DNA of 64,000 nucleotides from Pseudosporangium ferrugineum (lineage in GTDB: Bacteria; Actinomycetota; Actinomycetes; Mycobacteriales; Micromonosporaceae). The position numbers and the translations under genes were made by a program. The notes beneath the pieces are model-generated. The model did not search any database. It was not told where the DNA came from and was given only the letters and a program-made list of their open reading frames with translations. Shown one piece after another: positions 25,454 through 34,120 of this stretch. The DNA is taken from assembly GCF_003002065.1 (NCBI RefSeq), contig NZ_PVZG01000003.1, positions 124,001 to 188,000 of the forward strand, in the 5' to 3' direction. Each line of letters opens with the position of its first letter. Within the stretch, counting starts at the first letter, position 1.

Positions 25454-26878
25454 ATGCCCACCAACCTCACGGCCTCGTCCGCCGCCTTCACCCGCCGCCG
25501 CCTGCGCAACCTCCCGGCCGTGGCCGCCTCCGCCCGCCGCTTGCCGACGCCTTCCCCGGCCGGCACCTGCGCGCCCCGGCACCTCGTCGACCGGGCGCTG
25601 GCCGAGCCGGTCGCGCGGGCGTACCACTACCTCGACGTCGTGCAGGACGCGTACGTCAAGGGCGGCGAACCGCGCCTGCTGCAGAGCTACAACAACGAGA
25701 GCGAGCTGCTGACGACCGCGTTCGTCTACGACAACGCGCTGGCGGCCCTCGCCTACCTCGCCAACCCGACGGTCGCGAACGTGCGCCGCGCCCGGCTCAT
25801 CGGCGACGCCCTGCTCTGGGTCCAGGCCCACGACGAGCGGTACGCCGACGGGCGGGTGCGGCAGGCGTACGCGGCGGGCCCGATGCGGTTCTACGGCGAC
25901 GGCCCCGCCTTCCCCGGCCTCCGGCGCGAGGGCGGCAGGGCGGCGCACCTCTGGCCGTTCGGCTTCGGCGGCTCGTCGACGGGTGACATGGCGTGGGCGG
26001 CGCTGGCGCTCGCGCAGCTCTACGTCGACACCCGCATCGCGAAGTACCTCGACGGCACCGTCGCGCTCGGCCTCTGGATCGCCGGCCAGGAGTCGGGCCA
26101 CCGCCACGGCGGCTACCACGGCGGGCGGCAGGCCGACGGCGAGACGCCCGAGCGGTGGGCGTCGACCGAGCACAACGTCGACGCGTACGCGCTCTTCGCG
26201 CTCCTCGCCAAGCTCACCCGCGACCGGGCCTGGACCGCCCGCGCGGACGTCGCCGCCGCCTTCGTCCGCCGGATGTGGAACCCCGCCGGCCGGCACTTCT
26301 GGACCGGCACCGGCGAGGACCCCGAGGTGATCAACACCGGCAACGTCCCCGAGGACGTGCAGAGCTGGGGGCTGCTGGGGCTCGGCGAGGACCGCTACGA
26401 CGCGGCCGTCGACTGGGTCACCACCCACCTCGCCAACACCGACGGTCCGGTGTCCGGCGTGACGTACAGCAGCCAGGCGAAGGTCGTCACCGACCCGGTC
26501 TCCGGCAGCGCCCTGCCCAGCAACCCGCACGCGGTCTGGCTGGAGGGCACCGCGCACACCGCGCTCGCCCTGCTCAAGCGCGGCCGCACCGGGGACGCCG
26601 GACGGGCCCGGCAGTTGCTGCAAGCGCTGGTGACGGCCCAGGAGACGCTCGGCGCCGGGCAGACCGTCGGCCGCACCGGGGACCCGCACGGCGGCCGCCT
26701 CGCCAACCCCGGCGAGGGCGGCACGTGGACCGGCGCCCCGCTCCCCGCCGCCTCCGGCATCGTGGCGGCGACCAGCGCCTTCGAGACCGGGTTCGGGTTC
26801 GGCTACTTCGGCCGCCAGCACGTCGGCACCACCGCGTGGTTCCTGATGGCGGCGCAGAACTTCAACCCGTATCAATGA
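25454..26878 (+). CDS. Six-hairpin (alpha/alpha toroid) protein of unknown function, possible glycosidase
   Basis: The 474-residue protein begins with a basic stretch (FTRRRLRN) that resembles a twin-arginine signal but lacks a clean hydrophobic core, so export is uncertain. The body has repeated helical segments with aromatic and acidic residues: SYNNESELLTTAFVYDNALA, STEHNVDAYALFALLAKL and TSAFETGFGFGYF. This periodic pattern suggests an alpha/alpha toroid as in glycoside hydrolases of the six-hairpin class. I do not recognise a numbered family. The LacI-type palindrome upstream supports a role in carbohydrate use, perhaps together with the mannoside locus at 51672-58781 (inference). Confidence 0.6.
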   Translation: MPTNLTASSAAFTRRRLRNLPAVAASARRLPTPSPAGTCAPRHLVDRALAEPVARAYHYLDVVQDAYVKGGEPRLLQSYNNESELLTTAFVYDNALAALAYLANPTVANVRRARLIGDALLWVQAHDERYADGRVRQAYAAGPMRFYGDGPAFPGLRREGGRAAHLWPFGFGGSSTGDMAWAALALAQLYVDTRIAKYLDGTVALGLWIAGQESGHRHGGYHGGRQADGETPERWASTEHNVDAYALFALLAKLTRDRAWTARADVAAAFVRRMWNPAGRHFWTGTGEDPEVINTGNVPEDVQSWGLLGLGEDRYDAAVDWVTTHLANTDGPVSGVTYSSQAKVVTDPVSGSALPSNPHAVWLEGTAHTALALLKRGRTGDAGRARQLLQALVTAQETLGAGQTVGRTGDPHGGRLANPGEGGTWTGAPLPAASGIVAATSAFETGFGFGYFGRQHVGTTAWFLMAAQNFNPYQ

Positions 26879-26936
26879 TGTGATGTAGCCCTTCTCCCCT
26901 CGGTGGCGGTGGCCGGCGCCGGATACCGTCGCCGCC

Positions 26937-27935
26937 ATGACGATCACCAGCTCGGCGCCCGTGGCGAAGCCGGTCCGGGTACGCCGGGCCGCCTGGCTGG
27001 TGCTGCTGTGGCTGCTGGTGCTGCCCGGCGTCGCCTGGACGGCGGTGCGGCTCGGCGGCTGGGAACGCGGCCCGCTGGTGCAGTTGTTCGCCTTCACGCC
27101 GTACGTCGCCGCCGGGATGGCCGTGCCTGCCATCGCCGCGCTCGCCACCCGCCGCTGGCTGGTGGCGGCCGTCGCGACGATCACCTTCGCCCTGCTCGCC
27201 GTCACGGTGCTGCCCCGCGCCCTCCCCGACGGCGACCGCGGCCCGCGGACCGGGGCGAAACTGCACGTCATGACGTCGAACCTGCTCTTCGGCGGCGCCG
27301 ACGCGACGCAGCTCGTCCAGCTCGTCCGCGACCACGACGTAGCGGTGCTGGCCCTGCAGGAATTCACCCCGTCCGCGCAGACCCGGCTCGCCGAGGCCGG
27401 CCTGGGGCAGCTCCTGCCGTATTCGTCGCTGGGCGCCGAGTGGGGCGCGAGCGGCTCGGGCCTGTACTCCCGCTACCCCCTGACGGACCCGGGCGTGCGC
27501 GACATCGGCGGCGGCTTCCGGCAGGCGTACGGCACGGTCCAGCCGCCGGGCGGCGGCCGCGTCGTGCTCGAGTCCGCCCACCCGATCGCCCCGTTCTCGC
27601 TGGCGGTCCTGGGCCGCTGGCGCAAGGACCTCGAGAACGAGCCCCGCACCGATCCGGCCGGGACGCCCCGCGTCCTGCTGGGCGACTTCAACTCGACCCT
27701 CGACCACGGCCCGCTCCGCGACCTGATCGCCGGCGGCTACCGGGACGCCGCCGACGCCGCCGGCAAGGGCCTGACCCCCACCTGGGGCCCGTACGACGGC
27801 GACCCGATCCCCCCGGTCACCATCGACCACGTCCTGATCGACGAACGCCTCGGCGCGGGCGCCGTAGCGGTCCACACCATCCGCGGCAGCGACCACCGCG
27901 CGATCATCGCCGAGGTCATCGTCCCGGCGGCCTGA
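26937..27935 (+). CDS. Membrane-anchored endonuclease/exonuclease/phosphatase family protein
   Basis: The 332-residue protein starts with three hydrophobic helices (about 18-38, 50-70 and 74-94). An EEP-fold domain from about residue 108 follows. The metal and catalytic motifs are present: MTSNLLFGGAD, LALQEF, LLGDFNSTLD, TIDHVL and GSDHRAI. The domain would face the outside of the membrane. The family includes phosphodiesterases, phospholipases and nucleases, so substrate is open. It ends inside the 3' end of the convergent tetR gene, with 20 bases shared. Confidence 0.88.
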   Translation: MTITSSAPVAKPVRVRRAAWLVLLWLLVLPGVAWTAVRLGGWERGPLVQLFAFTPYVAAGMAVPAIAALATRRWLVAAVATITFALLAVTVLPRALPDGDRGPRTGAKLHVMTSNLLFGGADATQLVQLVRDHDVAVLALQEFTPSAQTRLAEAGLGQLLPYSSLGAEWGASGSGLYSRYPLTDPGVRDIGGGFRQAYGTVQPPGGGRVVLESAHPIAPFSLAVLGRWRKDLENEPRTDPAGTPRVLLGDFNSTLDHGPLRDLIAGGYRDAADAAGKGLTPTWGPYDGDPIPPVTIDHVLIDERLGAGAVAVHTIRGSDHRAIIAEVIVPAA

Positions 27936-28512
27936 CCGGCAACCCCAGCAACGCCTCGACCCCGCGCGTGTACGTCGAGACGGGCACGGCCTCCGGATCC
28001 GTCAGGTACTGCAACGCGACCCCGACATCGAGCGCGAGCAGCAGGGCCGCGACCTGCTCGGCCGGCAGCGGCAGCCGCTCACCGACCGCGGCGGCATCCT
28101 CGGCGATGTGCGCGCGGACGCTCCGCATCCAGCCCCGCAGAAGTTCGGTCTTCGTCCCGTCCCGCATGCCGAAGAGCCACAACTCGACGACGGCCATCGC
28201 GAACCGGCGCACCTCGGGCGTCGGCGCGTGCGCCTCGTAGCTCTCCCCCATCGTCGCGACCCACGACTCCGGCGTCATCCGCTGCCGGACCGGCTCCCCG
28301 TCGTCCAGCCTGCGCTGCAGCAGGGCGGCGATCAGATCGTCCTTCCCGCCGAAGTTGGCGTAGATCGCCCCCTTGGTGAGCCCGGCCGCCGCCGCGATCT
28401 CGTCGAGCGTCGTCCGGTGGATCCCGCGGTCGGCGAAGAGCGTCTCGGCGCTGTCCAGCAGCCGCCGGCGGGTGCGCTCCTGCTGCTGCGCACGGGTCAG
28501 TCGCTCGCTCAT
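27916..28512 (-). CDS. TetR family transcriptional regulator
   Basis: The 198-residue repressor-type protein has an N-terminal helix-turn-helix (about 12-60, TTLDEIAAAAGLTKGAIYANF). A C-terminal ligand-binding domain follows. It is divergent from a two-gene ABC exporter, and the 77-base gap contains a perfect palindrome (28545-28574) overlapping the exporter promoter. This is the standard layout for TetR control of an efflux system and of its own gene. The ligand is unknown. Confidence 0.93.
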   Translation of the reverse strand: MSERLTRAQQQERTRRRLLDSAETLFADRGIHRTTLDEIAAAAGLTKGAIYANFGGKDDLIAALLQRRLDDGEPVRQRMTPESWVATMGESYEAHAPTPEVRRFAMAVVELWLFGMRDGTKTELLRGWMRSVRAHIAEDAAAVGERLPLPAEQVAALLLALDVGVALQYLTDPEAVPVSTYTRGVEALLGLPVRPPGR

Positions 28513-28529
28513 CGCGCCAACCTATCCGA

Positions 28530-28574
28530 TTGACATTCGCTCGAGTATCCAGATACTGATTGGTATCTGGATAC
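28530..28574 (+). promoter_or_regulatory. Promoter with overlapping TetR operator for the ABC exporter
   Basis: TTGACA at 28530-28535 and GATACT at 28552-28557, 16 bases apart, form a good -35/-10 pair reading towards the exporter. The -10 lies inside a perfect inverted repeat GTATCCAGATAC-N6-GTATCTGGATAC (28545-28574). Binding of the TetR protein here would block RNA polymerase and is likely to repress both divergent units. Confidence 0.75.
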
Positions 28575-28589
28575 CGAACGGTATGTGAG

Positions 28590-29336
28590 GTGACCGTGCT
28601 GCACATCGACTCGCTGACCAAGGTCTACCGGCGCGGCGTACGGGCCAACGACGACATCAGCCTCGACGTCGACGCGGGCCGGGTGACGGGCCTGCTCGGT
28701 CACAACGGCGCGGGCAAGACCACGCTGCTGCACCAGGTCGTCGGGCTGGTACGCCCCACCTCCGGCCGGATCCGGCTGCTCGGCCGCGACCCGGTCGCCG
28801 ATCCGGCGTACGCGCGCTCGGCCTGTTCCTTCCAGCCGCAGTCCCAGGCGCCACTGACCGGCGTCACGCCGCGGCAGGCCATCGAGATCGTCGGGCGGAT
28901 CCGGGGCGGGCGCCGCGGCGCCGTGCGGAAGCGGACCGCCGGGCTGCTGGCCGGCCTCGGCATCGAGGAGTGGGCGGACGCCCCGGCCGAGCGGCTCTCC
29001 GGCGGGGTCCGGCGGCTGACGGCGTTCTGCATGGCGATCGTGGAACCCGGCCGCCTGGTGATGCTCGACGAGCCCACCAACGACGTCGACCCGGTGCGCC
29101 GGCGGCTGCTCTGGGCGCAGATCCGCTCGCTGGCCGCCGCGGGCCATGCGGTCGTTCTGGTCACCCACAACATCGCTGAGGCCGAGCGCACGATCGACCG
29201 GGTCGTCGTCCTCGACCACGGCCGGGTGGTGGCGGCGGGCAGCCCGGCCGACCTCGCCGCGGGGCGGGATACCGGGCTCGAAGAGGTCTACATCGGACTC
29301 ACCGGAGGGAACGACAGTGCGACCCTGGTTCCGTAG
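28590..29336 (+). CDS. ABC transporter ATP-binding protein (CcmA/DrrA-type exporter)
   Basis: The 248-residue ATPase has Walker A GHNGAGKT, the signature LSGGVRRL, Walker B in GRLVMLDEPTNDVDP and the switch His in VTHNIAEAE. It pairs with the membrane protein encoded next, overlapping it by 20 bases. Such two-gene systems export drugs, lipids or antibiotics. The GTG at 28590 is chosen; another GTG two codons on is equally possible because no well-spaced ribosome-binding site separates them. Expression is expected to be set by the TetR operator upstream. Confidence 0.9.
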   Translation: MTVLHIDSLTKVYRRGVRANDDISLDVDAGRVTGLLGHNGAGKTTLLHQVVGLVRPTSGRIRLLGRDPVADPAYARSACSFQPQSQAPLTGVTPRQAIEIVGRIRGGRRGAVRKRTAGLLAGLGIEEWADAPAERLSGGVRRLTAFCMAIVEPGRLVMLDEPTNDVDPVRRRLLWAQIRSLAAAGHAVVLVTHNIAEAERTIDRVVVLDHGRVVAAGSPADLAAGRDTGLEEVYIGLTGGNDSATLVP

Positions 29337-30054
29337 CTATCTGCTGCTCGTCCGCTGGACCGCCCTGCGGCTGCGGTTCGTCCTCCCGCTCGTGCTGATC
29401 GTCCAGGTCTTCCTCGCGGTCGGCATCGTCATCGGCTTCGCGTACCTGATACCCGGCATCGACGCGGCAACGGCGCTCTACCTCGCCACCGGCGCACCGA
29501 CGCTCGGCCTGATCACCATCGGCATGGTGATGGCACCGCAGCTCATCGCCCAGTCCAAGCTCGAGGGCACGTTCGACTACAACCGGACGCTGCCTGTCCC
29601 GCGTACGGCCGTGCTGGCCGCGGACCTGACCACCTGGCTGGTCACCGGCGCGCCCGGGTTGCTGCTCGGGCTGCTCACCGCGGTGCTGCGGTTCGATCTC
29701 GACCTGCGGATCAGTCCGCTGGCGGTGGTGGCGGTGCTGCTGGTGGCGCTCACGGCCACCACGGCCGGCTTCGCCCTCGCGTACGCGGCCCCACCCTCGG
29801 CGACGAGCCTGGTGACGCAGACCCTCGTCTTCGTCGCGCTGCTGTTCTCGCCGATCAACTTTCCGGCGGAGCGGCTGCCGGGCTGGCTCCAGGCCGTGCA
29901 CCGGGTCCTGCCGTTCGAGTACATGGCTCAGGCCGTACGGGAAAGTCTGACCTCGCCGGCGGGCGGGATTGCCGCCCTGCCCTACGCGGTGCTGGGTGCG
30001 TGGTGCGCCGGTGGCCTGGTCATCACCTTGCGGGTGATGACCAGGCGGCGGTGA
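29317..30054 (+). CDS. ABC transporter permease (ABC-2 type exporter)
   Basis: The 245-residue membrane protein has about six transmembrane helices, the first at about 19-40. It carries the ABC-2 pattern FSPINFPAERLPGWLQAVHR near the fifth helix (about 172-191). The GTG at 29317 follows GGAGGGA at the right distance and lies within the end of the ATPase gene. It forms the channel of the TetR-controlled exporter. It ends 4 bases before the convergent cimA gene. Confidence 0.9.
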   Translation: MRPWFRSYLLLVRWTALRLRFVLPLVLIVQVFLAVGIVIGFAYLIPGIDAATALYLATGAPTLGLITIGMVMAPQLIAQSKLEGTFDYNRTLPVPRTAVLAADLTTWLVTGAPGLLLGLLTAVLRFDLDLRISPLAVVAVLLVALTATTAGFALAYAAPPSATSLVTQTLVFVALLFSPINFPAERLPGWLQAVHRVLPFEYMAQAVRESLTSPAGGIAALPYAVLGAWCAGGLVITLRVMTRRR

Positions 30055-30058
30055 TCGC

Positions 30059-31645
30059 TCAGGCCGGGGCGTTCGTGCGGGCCAGGCCGAAGGTCAACGC
30101 GTCCGTCAGGGCCTTCCAGCTGGCCTCGACGACGTTCTCGTGGACGCCGACCGTGGTCCAGTCGCGGTTGCCGTCGCCGGTCTCGACCAGGACGCGGGTG
30201 ATGGCGTTGGTGCCGTGGGAGCCTTCCAGGATGCGGACCTTGTAGTCGGCGAGCTGGAAGTTCTTCAGTTCCGGGTAGTGCTTGGACAGCGCCGTGCGCA
30301 GGGCCTCGTCGAGGGCGTTGACCGGGCCGTTGCCCTCCGCGGTGGCGATCACGCGCTCACCGCGTACGCGGACCTTGACCGTGGCCTCCGACACGACCGC
30401 GCCGTCCTCGCGGTGCTCGACCAGCACCCGGTACGACTCCAGGGCGAACGGCCGCACCAGGGCGGCACCCGGCAGGGCGTCGCGGACCAGCAGTTCGAAG
30501 GACGCGTCAGCGGCCTCGAACGACCACCCGCCGGCCTCCAGATCCTTGACGCGGCGGGTCACCTCGGTGAGGGTGTCGGGGTGGCCGGCCAGGTCCAGCC
30601 CGAGCTCACGGCTCTTGAGCTCGATGCTGGCCCGGCCGGCCATCTCGGTCACCAGGATCCGCATGTCGTTGCCCACCACCGACGGGTCGACGTGGTTGTA
30701 GAGCAGCGGATCCACCTTGATCGCACTCGCGTGCAGCCCCGCCTTGTGAGCGAATGCCGCGGCCCCGACGTAGGCCTGGTGGGTGTCGGGGGCGATATTG
30801 GCGATCTCGGCGAGCGCGGTGGACACCCGCGTCGCCTTCTCGAGGCATCCGTCCGGTAGGACCTTCAGCCCGAGCTTGAGTTGCAGGTTGCTGACGACGG
30901 CGAACAGGTCGGCGTTGCCGGGCCGTTCGCCGTAGCCGTTGGCCGTGCACTGGAAGTGCCGCACGCCCGCCTCGACGGCGGCGATGGTGTTCGCCACCGC
31001 GCAGGACGTGTCGTTCTGGCAGTGGATGCCGAGCCGGTCCGCGGGCACCCCGGCACGCGCGACGACCTCGTTGATCGCGGCGGTGACCATCGACGGGAGC
31101 ATGCCGCCGTTGGTGTCGCACATGACCACCCGTTCGGCGCCGGCCTCGAACGCCGCCCGCACCACCGACGCGGTGTAGTCGGGGTCGTAGCGGAAGCCGT
31201 CGAAGAAGTGCTCGCAGTCGACGAACGCCCGTCGCCCGTTCGCCACCAGGTGCGCCACCGTGTCGCGGACCATGGCGAGGTTCTCGTCGCCGGTCGTGCG
31301 CAGCGCCCGCACGACGTGCCGGATGTCGGACTTGGCGACCACGCAGACCACCGGCGTCTCGGCGTCGAGCAGCGCCTGCACCTGCGGGTCGGTGGCCACG
31401 TCGACGCCGGCCTTGCGGGTGGCGCCGAACGCGACCAGCACCGCGTGCTTCAGGTCGAGCTCGGTCCTCGCCCGCCGGAAGAACTCCGTGTCCTTGGGCA
31501 TCGCACCCGGCCAGCCACCCTCGATGAAGCCGACCCCGAACTCGTCCAGCAGCCGCGCCACGGCGAGTTTGTCGACGACCGAGTAGCTGATGCCCTCGCG
31601 CTGCCCGCCATCACGCAGCGTGGTGTCGAACACCTGGTAGGTCAT
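30059..31645 (-). CDS. cimA: (R)-citramalate synthase
   Basis: The 528-residue enzyme condenses pyruvate and acetyl-CoA to citramalate, the first step of the threonine-independent isoleucine route. The catalytic start motif TTLRDGGQREG (8-18), a central HCQNDTSCA and the HMGL-like barrel to about 370 are followed by a LeuA-type regulatory domain (about 400-520). The length and GGQREG variant fit the long citramalate synthase group rather than 2-isopropylmalate synthase. The ATG at 31645 lies 32 bases from a terminator hairpin and 93 from the end of a leader peptide, so transcription is probably controlled by attenuation. IlvE, LeuB and IlvC, encoded nearby, act in the same pathway. Confidence 0.93.
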   Translation of the reverse strand: MTYQVFDTTLRDGGQREGISYSVVDKLAVARLLDEFGVGFIEGGWPGAMPKDTEFFRRARTELDLKHAVLVAFGATRKAGVDVATDPQVQALLDAETPVVCVVAKSDIRHVVRALRTTGDENLAMVRDTVAHLVANGRRAFVDCEHFFDGFRYDPDYTASVVRAAFEAGAERVVMCDTNGGMLPSMVTAAINEVVARAGVPADRLGIHCQNDTSCAVANTIAAVEAGVRHFQCTANGYGERPGNADLFAVVSNLQLKLGLKVLPDGCLEKATRVSTALAEIANIAPDTHQAYVGAAAFAHKAGLHASAIKVDPLLYNHVDPSVVGNDMRILVTEMAGRASIELKSRELGLDLAGHPDTLTEVTRRVKDLEAGGWSFEAADASFELLVRDALPGAALVRPFALESYRVLVEHREDGAVVSEATVKVRVRGERVIATAEGNGPVNALDEALRTALSKHYPELKNFQLADYKVRILEGSHGTNAITRVLVETGDGNRDWTTVGVHENVVEASWKALTDALTFGLARTNAPA

Positions 31646-31676
31646 GGGGAGTTCCTTTCGGCGAAGCGGGGGACCC

Positions 31677-31708
31677 AACAAAAAGACCCCCCGCGGATGC
31701 GGGAGGTC
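31677..31708 (-). terminator. Intrinsic terminator of the cimA attenuator
   Basis: On the minus strand the arms GACCTCCCGC and GCGGGGGGTC pair around a 4-base loop and are followed directly by a T-rich run (TTTTTG). The hairpin lies between the leader peptide gene (31738-31785) and the cimA start at 31645. It is the stop element expected for ribosome-mediated attenuation. Confidence 0.88.
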
Positions 31709-31737
31709 TGCACGTCGGCGATGCGTCAGCCGGCGCG

Positions 31738-31785
31738 CTAGGTGCGAATAATCAGCACGGAAAGGTGGGTCACGTACGAGAGCAT
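31738..31785 (-). CDS. cimA leader peptide (attenuator)
   Basis: A 15-codon frame encodes MLSYVTHLSVLIIRT and ends in TAG. Six of its residues are branched-chain amino acids, with the run Val-Leu-Ile-Ile just before the end. The terminator at 31677-31708 follows 30 bases on. When charged Ile, Leu or Val tRNA is short, a ribosome stalled in the run would favour an antiterminator and allow cimA transcription. The mechanism is well established for ilv and leu operons; its use here is inferred from the layout. Confidence 0.85.
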   Translation of the reverse strand: MLSYVTHLSVLIIRT

Positions 31786-31857
31786 GCCACTGCTCGGCCG
31801 CCCGTGGGACAGAAGTCCAGCATCCGGGACGCGAGATTTTCCCGTTAGGTTGGTGGG

Positions 31858-32604
31858 GTGACGGCTGACCCGTACCCCCGGAATCTGTCCTTCTCGACGA
31901 CCTACAACTTCCGAGACGTCGGCGGGTACGCCGGCACCGACGGCCGCACGGTCCGCTGGCGCCGGCTGTTCCGGGCCGACTCGCTGCACCGGCTCAAGGG
32001 CGACGACCTCGCGGCGTTCGGTGCGCTGGGCGTGCGTACGGTCATCGACCTGCGCCGGCTCTTCGAGATCGAGGAGCACGGCCGGGTGCCGGAGGCGGCG
32101 GAGCTGGCCTACCACAACGTCGTCCTGGAGCACGTCGACTGGGATTCGGTGCCGCACCCGGCGGAGCTCCCGCACGCCCGCTGGCTCGCCGACCGCTATC
32201 TGAACTTCGTCGAGGACGGCCGGGACGGGCTCGCCCGGGCGCTCGGCCTCATCGCCGACCCGGTGGCCGCGCCGGCGGTCGTGCACTGCATGGCGGGCAA
32301 GGACCGCACCGGCGTCGTCTGCGCGCTGACCCTGTCCCTGCTCGGCGTCTCGGACCGCGACATCGCCGACGACTACGCGCTGACCGAGGTGGCGATGGCC
32401 TCGCTGACCGAGTTCCTGCTGCGGACCAAGCCGGGCCTGGTCGAGGGCAAGTACCACATGTTCGAGTGCCCGCAGGACGCCATGCTGATGTTCCTCGGCG
32501 ACCTGCGCGAGCGGTACGGCTCGGTCGAGAAGTACGTCCGCGAGATCGGCGTCAGCGGCGAGCAGGTGGCCGCGATGCGCGACCACCTGCTGGCGCCGAA
32601 CTGA
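31858..32604 (+). CDS. Tyrosine-protein phosphatase (Y_phosphatase3 type)
   Basis: The 248-residue cytoplasmic phosphatase carries the P-loop HCMAGKDRTGV, with the nucleophilic Cys and the phosphate-binding Arg (CX5R). NFRDVGGY near the N-terminus (about 17-24) is typical of PtpB-like atypical tyrosine and lipid phosphatases. The GTG at 31858 lies 6 bases after TAGGTT (31846-31851), which suggests a leaderless transcript. It is divergent from the cimA leader and its stop abuts the stop of ilvE. A link to amino-acid synthesis is not evident. Confidence 0.88.
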   Translation: MTADPYPRNLSFSTTYNFRDVGGYAGTDGRTVRWRRLFRADSLHRLKGDDLAAFGALGVRTVIDLRRLFEIEEHGRVPEAAELAYHNVVLEHVDWDSVPHPAELPHARWLADRYLNFVEDGRDGLARALGLIADPVAAPAVVHCMAGKDRTGVVCALTLSLLGVSDRDIADDYALTEVAMASLTEFLLRTKPGLVEGKYHMFECPQDAMLMFLGDLRERYGSVEKYVREIGVSGEQVAAMRDHLLAPN

Positions 32605-33702
32605 TCAGAGCACCCGGTGCACCCAGCCGAACGGGTCCTCGGCACGCCCGCGCTGGATGTCCGCCAGCTCCTGGCGCAACGCCATCGTGACCTCGCCGGA
32701 CCCGCCGTCGGCGACCGTGAACTCGCCCTCCGGCGACCGGACCGTGCCAATCGGCGTGATGACCGCGGCGGTGCCGCAGGCGAACGCCTCCCGGATCCGG
32801 CCCGAGGCGGCACCGGTGCGCCACTCGTCGATGCTGACCGGGCGCTCCTCGACCCGGCGGCCGGCGCGCTGGGCCAGCTTGAGGATCGAGTCGCGGGTGA
32901 TGCCGGGCAGGATGGTGCCGCCCAGCGGCGGCGTGACCAGGGAACCGTCGTCCATCACGAAGACGATGTTCATGCCGCCCAGCTCGTCGACGTACTTGCG
33001 CTCCACGGCATCGAGGTAGACCACCTGGTCGCAGCCGTGCTCGATCGCCTCGGCCTGCGCGGAGAGCCCGGCGGCGTAGTTCCCGCCGCACTTCGCGGCG
33101 CCGGTGCCACCGGGAGCGGCCCGGGTGTAGTCGGGCGTCACCCACACCGTCACCGGCTTGACGCCGCCGCTGAAATAGGCGCCGACCGGCGAGGCGATGA
33201 CCAGGTAGAGGTATTCCATCGACGGGCGGACCCCGAGGAAGACCTCACTCGCGTACGCGAACGGGCGCAGGTAGAGGCTGCCCTCGTCGCTCTGCGGTAT
33301 CCACTTCTGGTCGATCGTGATCATCTGGCGCAGCGACTCGAGGAACACGGACTGCGGCACGGCCGGCATCGCCATCCGCTGGGCCGACTGGGCGAACCGC
33401 GCCGCGTTGGCATCGGGACGGAACATCGCCACCCCGCCGTCCGGCATCGTGTACGCCTTGAGCCCCTCGAAGATCTCCTGCGCGTAGTGCAGCACGGCGG
33501 ACGCCGGGTCCATCGGGATCGGCGCGCGGGCCTCGATCCGGGGCTCGTACCACCCTTTGCCCTCCGCGTACCGCACGGTGGCCATGTGGTCGGTGAAGAT
33601 CCGGCCGAAGCCCGGGTTGGCCAGCAACGTCGCGCGGTCCGCGTCGCTTACGGGCGCCGGGTTCGGACGGATCTCGAAATCGAGGTTGTCACCACCACTC
33701 AT
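32605..33702 (-). CDS. ilvE: Branched-chain amino acid aminotransferase
   Basis: The 365-residue PLP enzyme makes valine, leucine and isoleucine from their 2-oxo acids. It shows the BCAT landmarks ALHYAQEIFEGLKAY-like LHYAQEIFEG (71-80), the PLP lysine Lys204 in GAAKCGGNYA, and the cofactor loop GGMNIVF. The length suits the actinobacterial fold-type IV enzyme. A ribosome-binding site (AGCTCCC overlap) is weak. Its promoter must lie in the 418-base gap towards leuB. Confidence 0.95.
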   Translation of the reverse strand: MSGGDNLDFEIRPNPAPVSDADRATLLANPGFGRIFTDHMATVRYAEGKGWYEPRIEARAPIPMDPASAVLHYAQEIFEGLKAYTMPDGGVAMFRPDANAARFAQSAQRMAMPAVPQSVFLESLRQMITIDQKWIPQSDEGSLYLRPFAYASEVFLGVRPSMEYLYLVIASPVGAYFSGGVKPVTVWVTPDYTRAAPGGTGAAKCGGNYAAGLSAQAEAIEHGCDQVVYLDAVERKYVDELGGMNIVFVMDDGSLVTPPLGGTILPGITRDSILKLAQRAGRRVEERPVSIDEWRTGAASGRIREAFACGTAAVITPIGTVRSPEGEFTVADGGSGEVTMALRQELADIQRGRAEDPFGWVHRVL

Positions 33703-33960
33703 GGGAGCTGACCTGCTTTCTCTCGCGAGGAAAAAAGGATGTGAGCATGAGGGAGCACCCGCAGTGCCCCATGAACTTACCCCGAACGGTCGTTAAAACC
33801 GACCACCGAGCGGGGAGTCCGGCACGGCGGCACGGTCCGTCATTTCATCGGTACGCCGAGAGCACCGGCGGCGCTTTCCCGGCCGGTTCCCGGGGCTCCG
33901 CCGTCCGGTCCGGCGGCCGCGCACCGGGCTCTCCCGCAGCCGTTGCGCGTGCTCTCGGCA

Positions 33961-34024
33961 GCCTTCGCGGCCTTTTACTCGTGCTGCCGGCGGCTTTCAC
34001 GGCCTTTTGCTCGTGCTGCCGGCG
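33961..34024. repeat. Two tandem 32-base repeats in the ilvE-leuB gap
   Basis: Two copies of a 32-base unit containing GGCCTTTT and CTCGTGCTGCCGGCGGC lie at 33969 and 34001. A looser third copy may precede them. They lie in the gene-free interval 33703-34120 between the ilvE start and the leuB stop. That interval otherwise shows only the expected ilvE upstream region, with a run of six T on the minus strand near 33735. I see no gene in it. Confidence 0.55.
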
Positions 34025-34120
34025 GCCCTGTATGCCGGGCGCCCTCGTGCGGGGTCCGGGACGGTGCGGTTCTGCGACGGGCGCCCCTGGGTCGGGGCCC
34101 GTGCTGCTGACGTGTGGGGG

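Noticed and set aside
33703..33790. Possible attenuator before ilvE (a GGGGCAC/GTGCTCC stem and six T)
   Set aside because: The T-run is about 15 bases from the stem and no leader peptide with branched-chain codons is evident.
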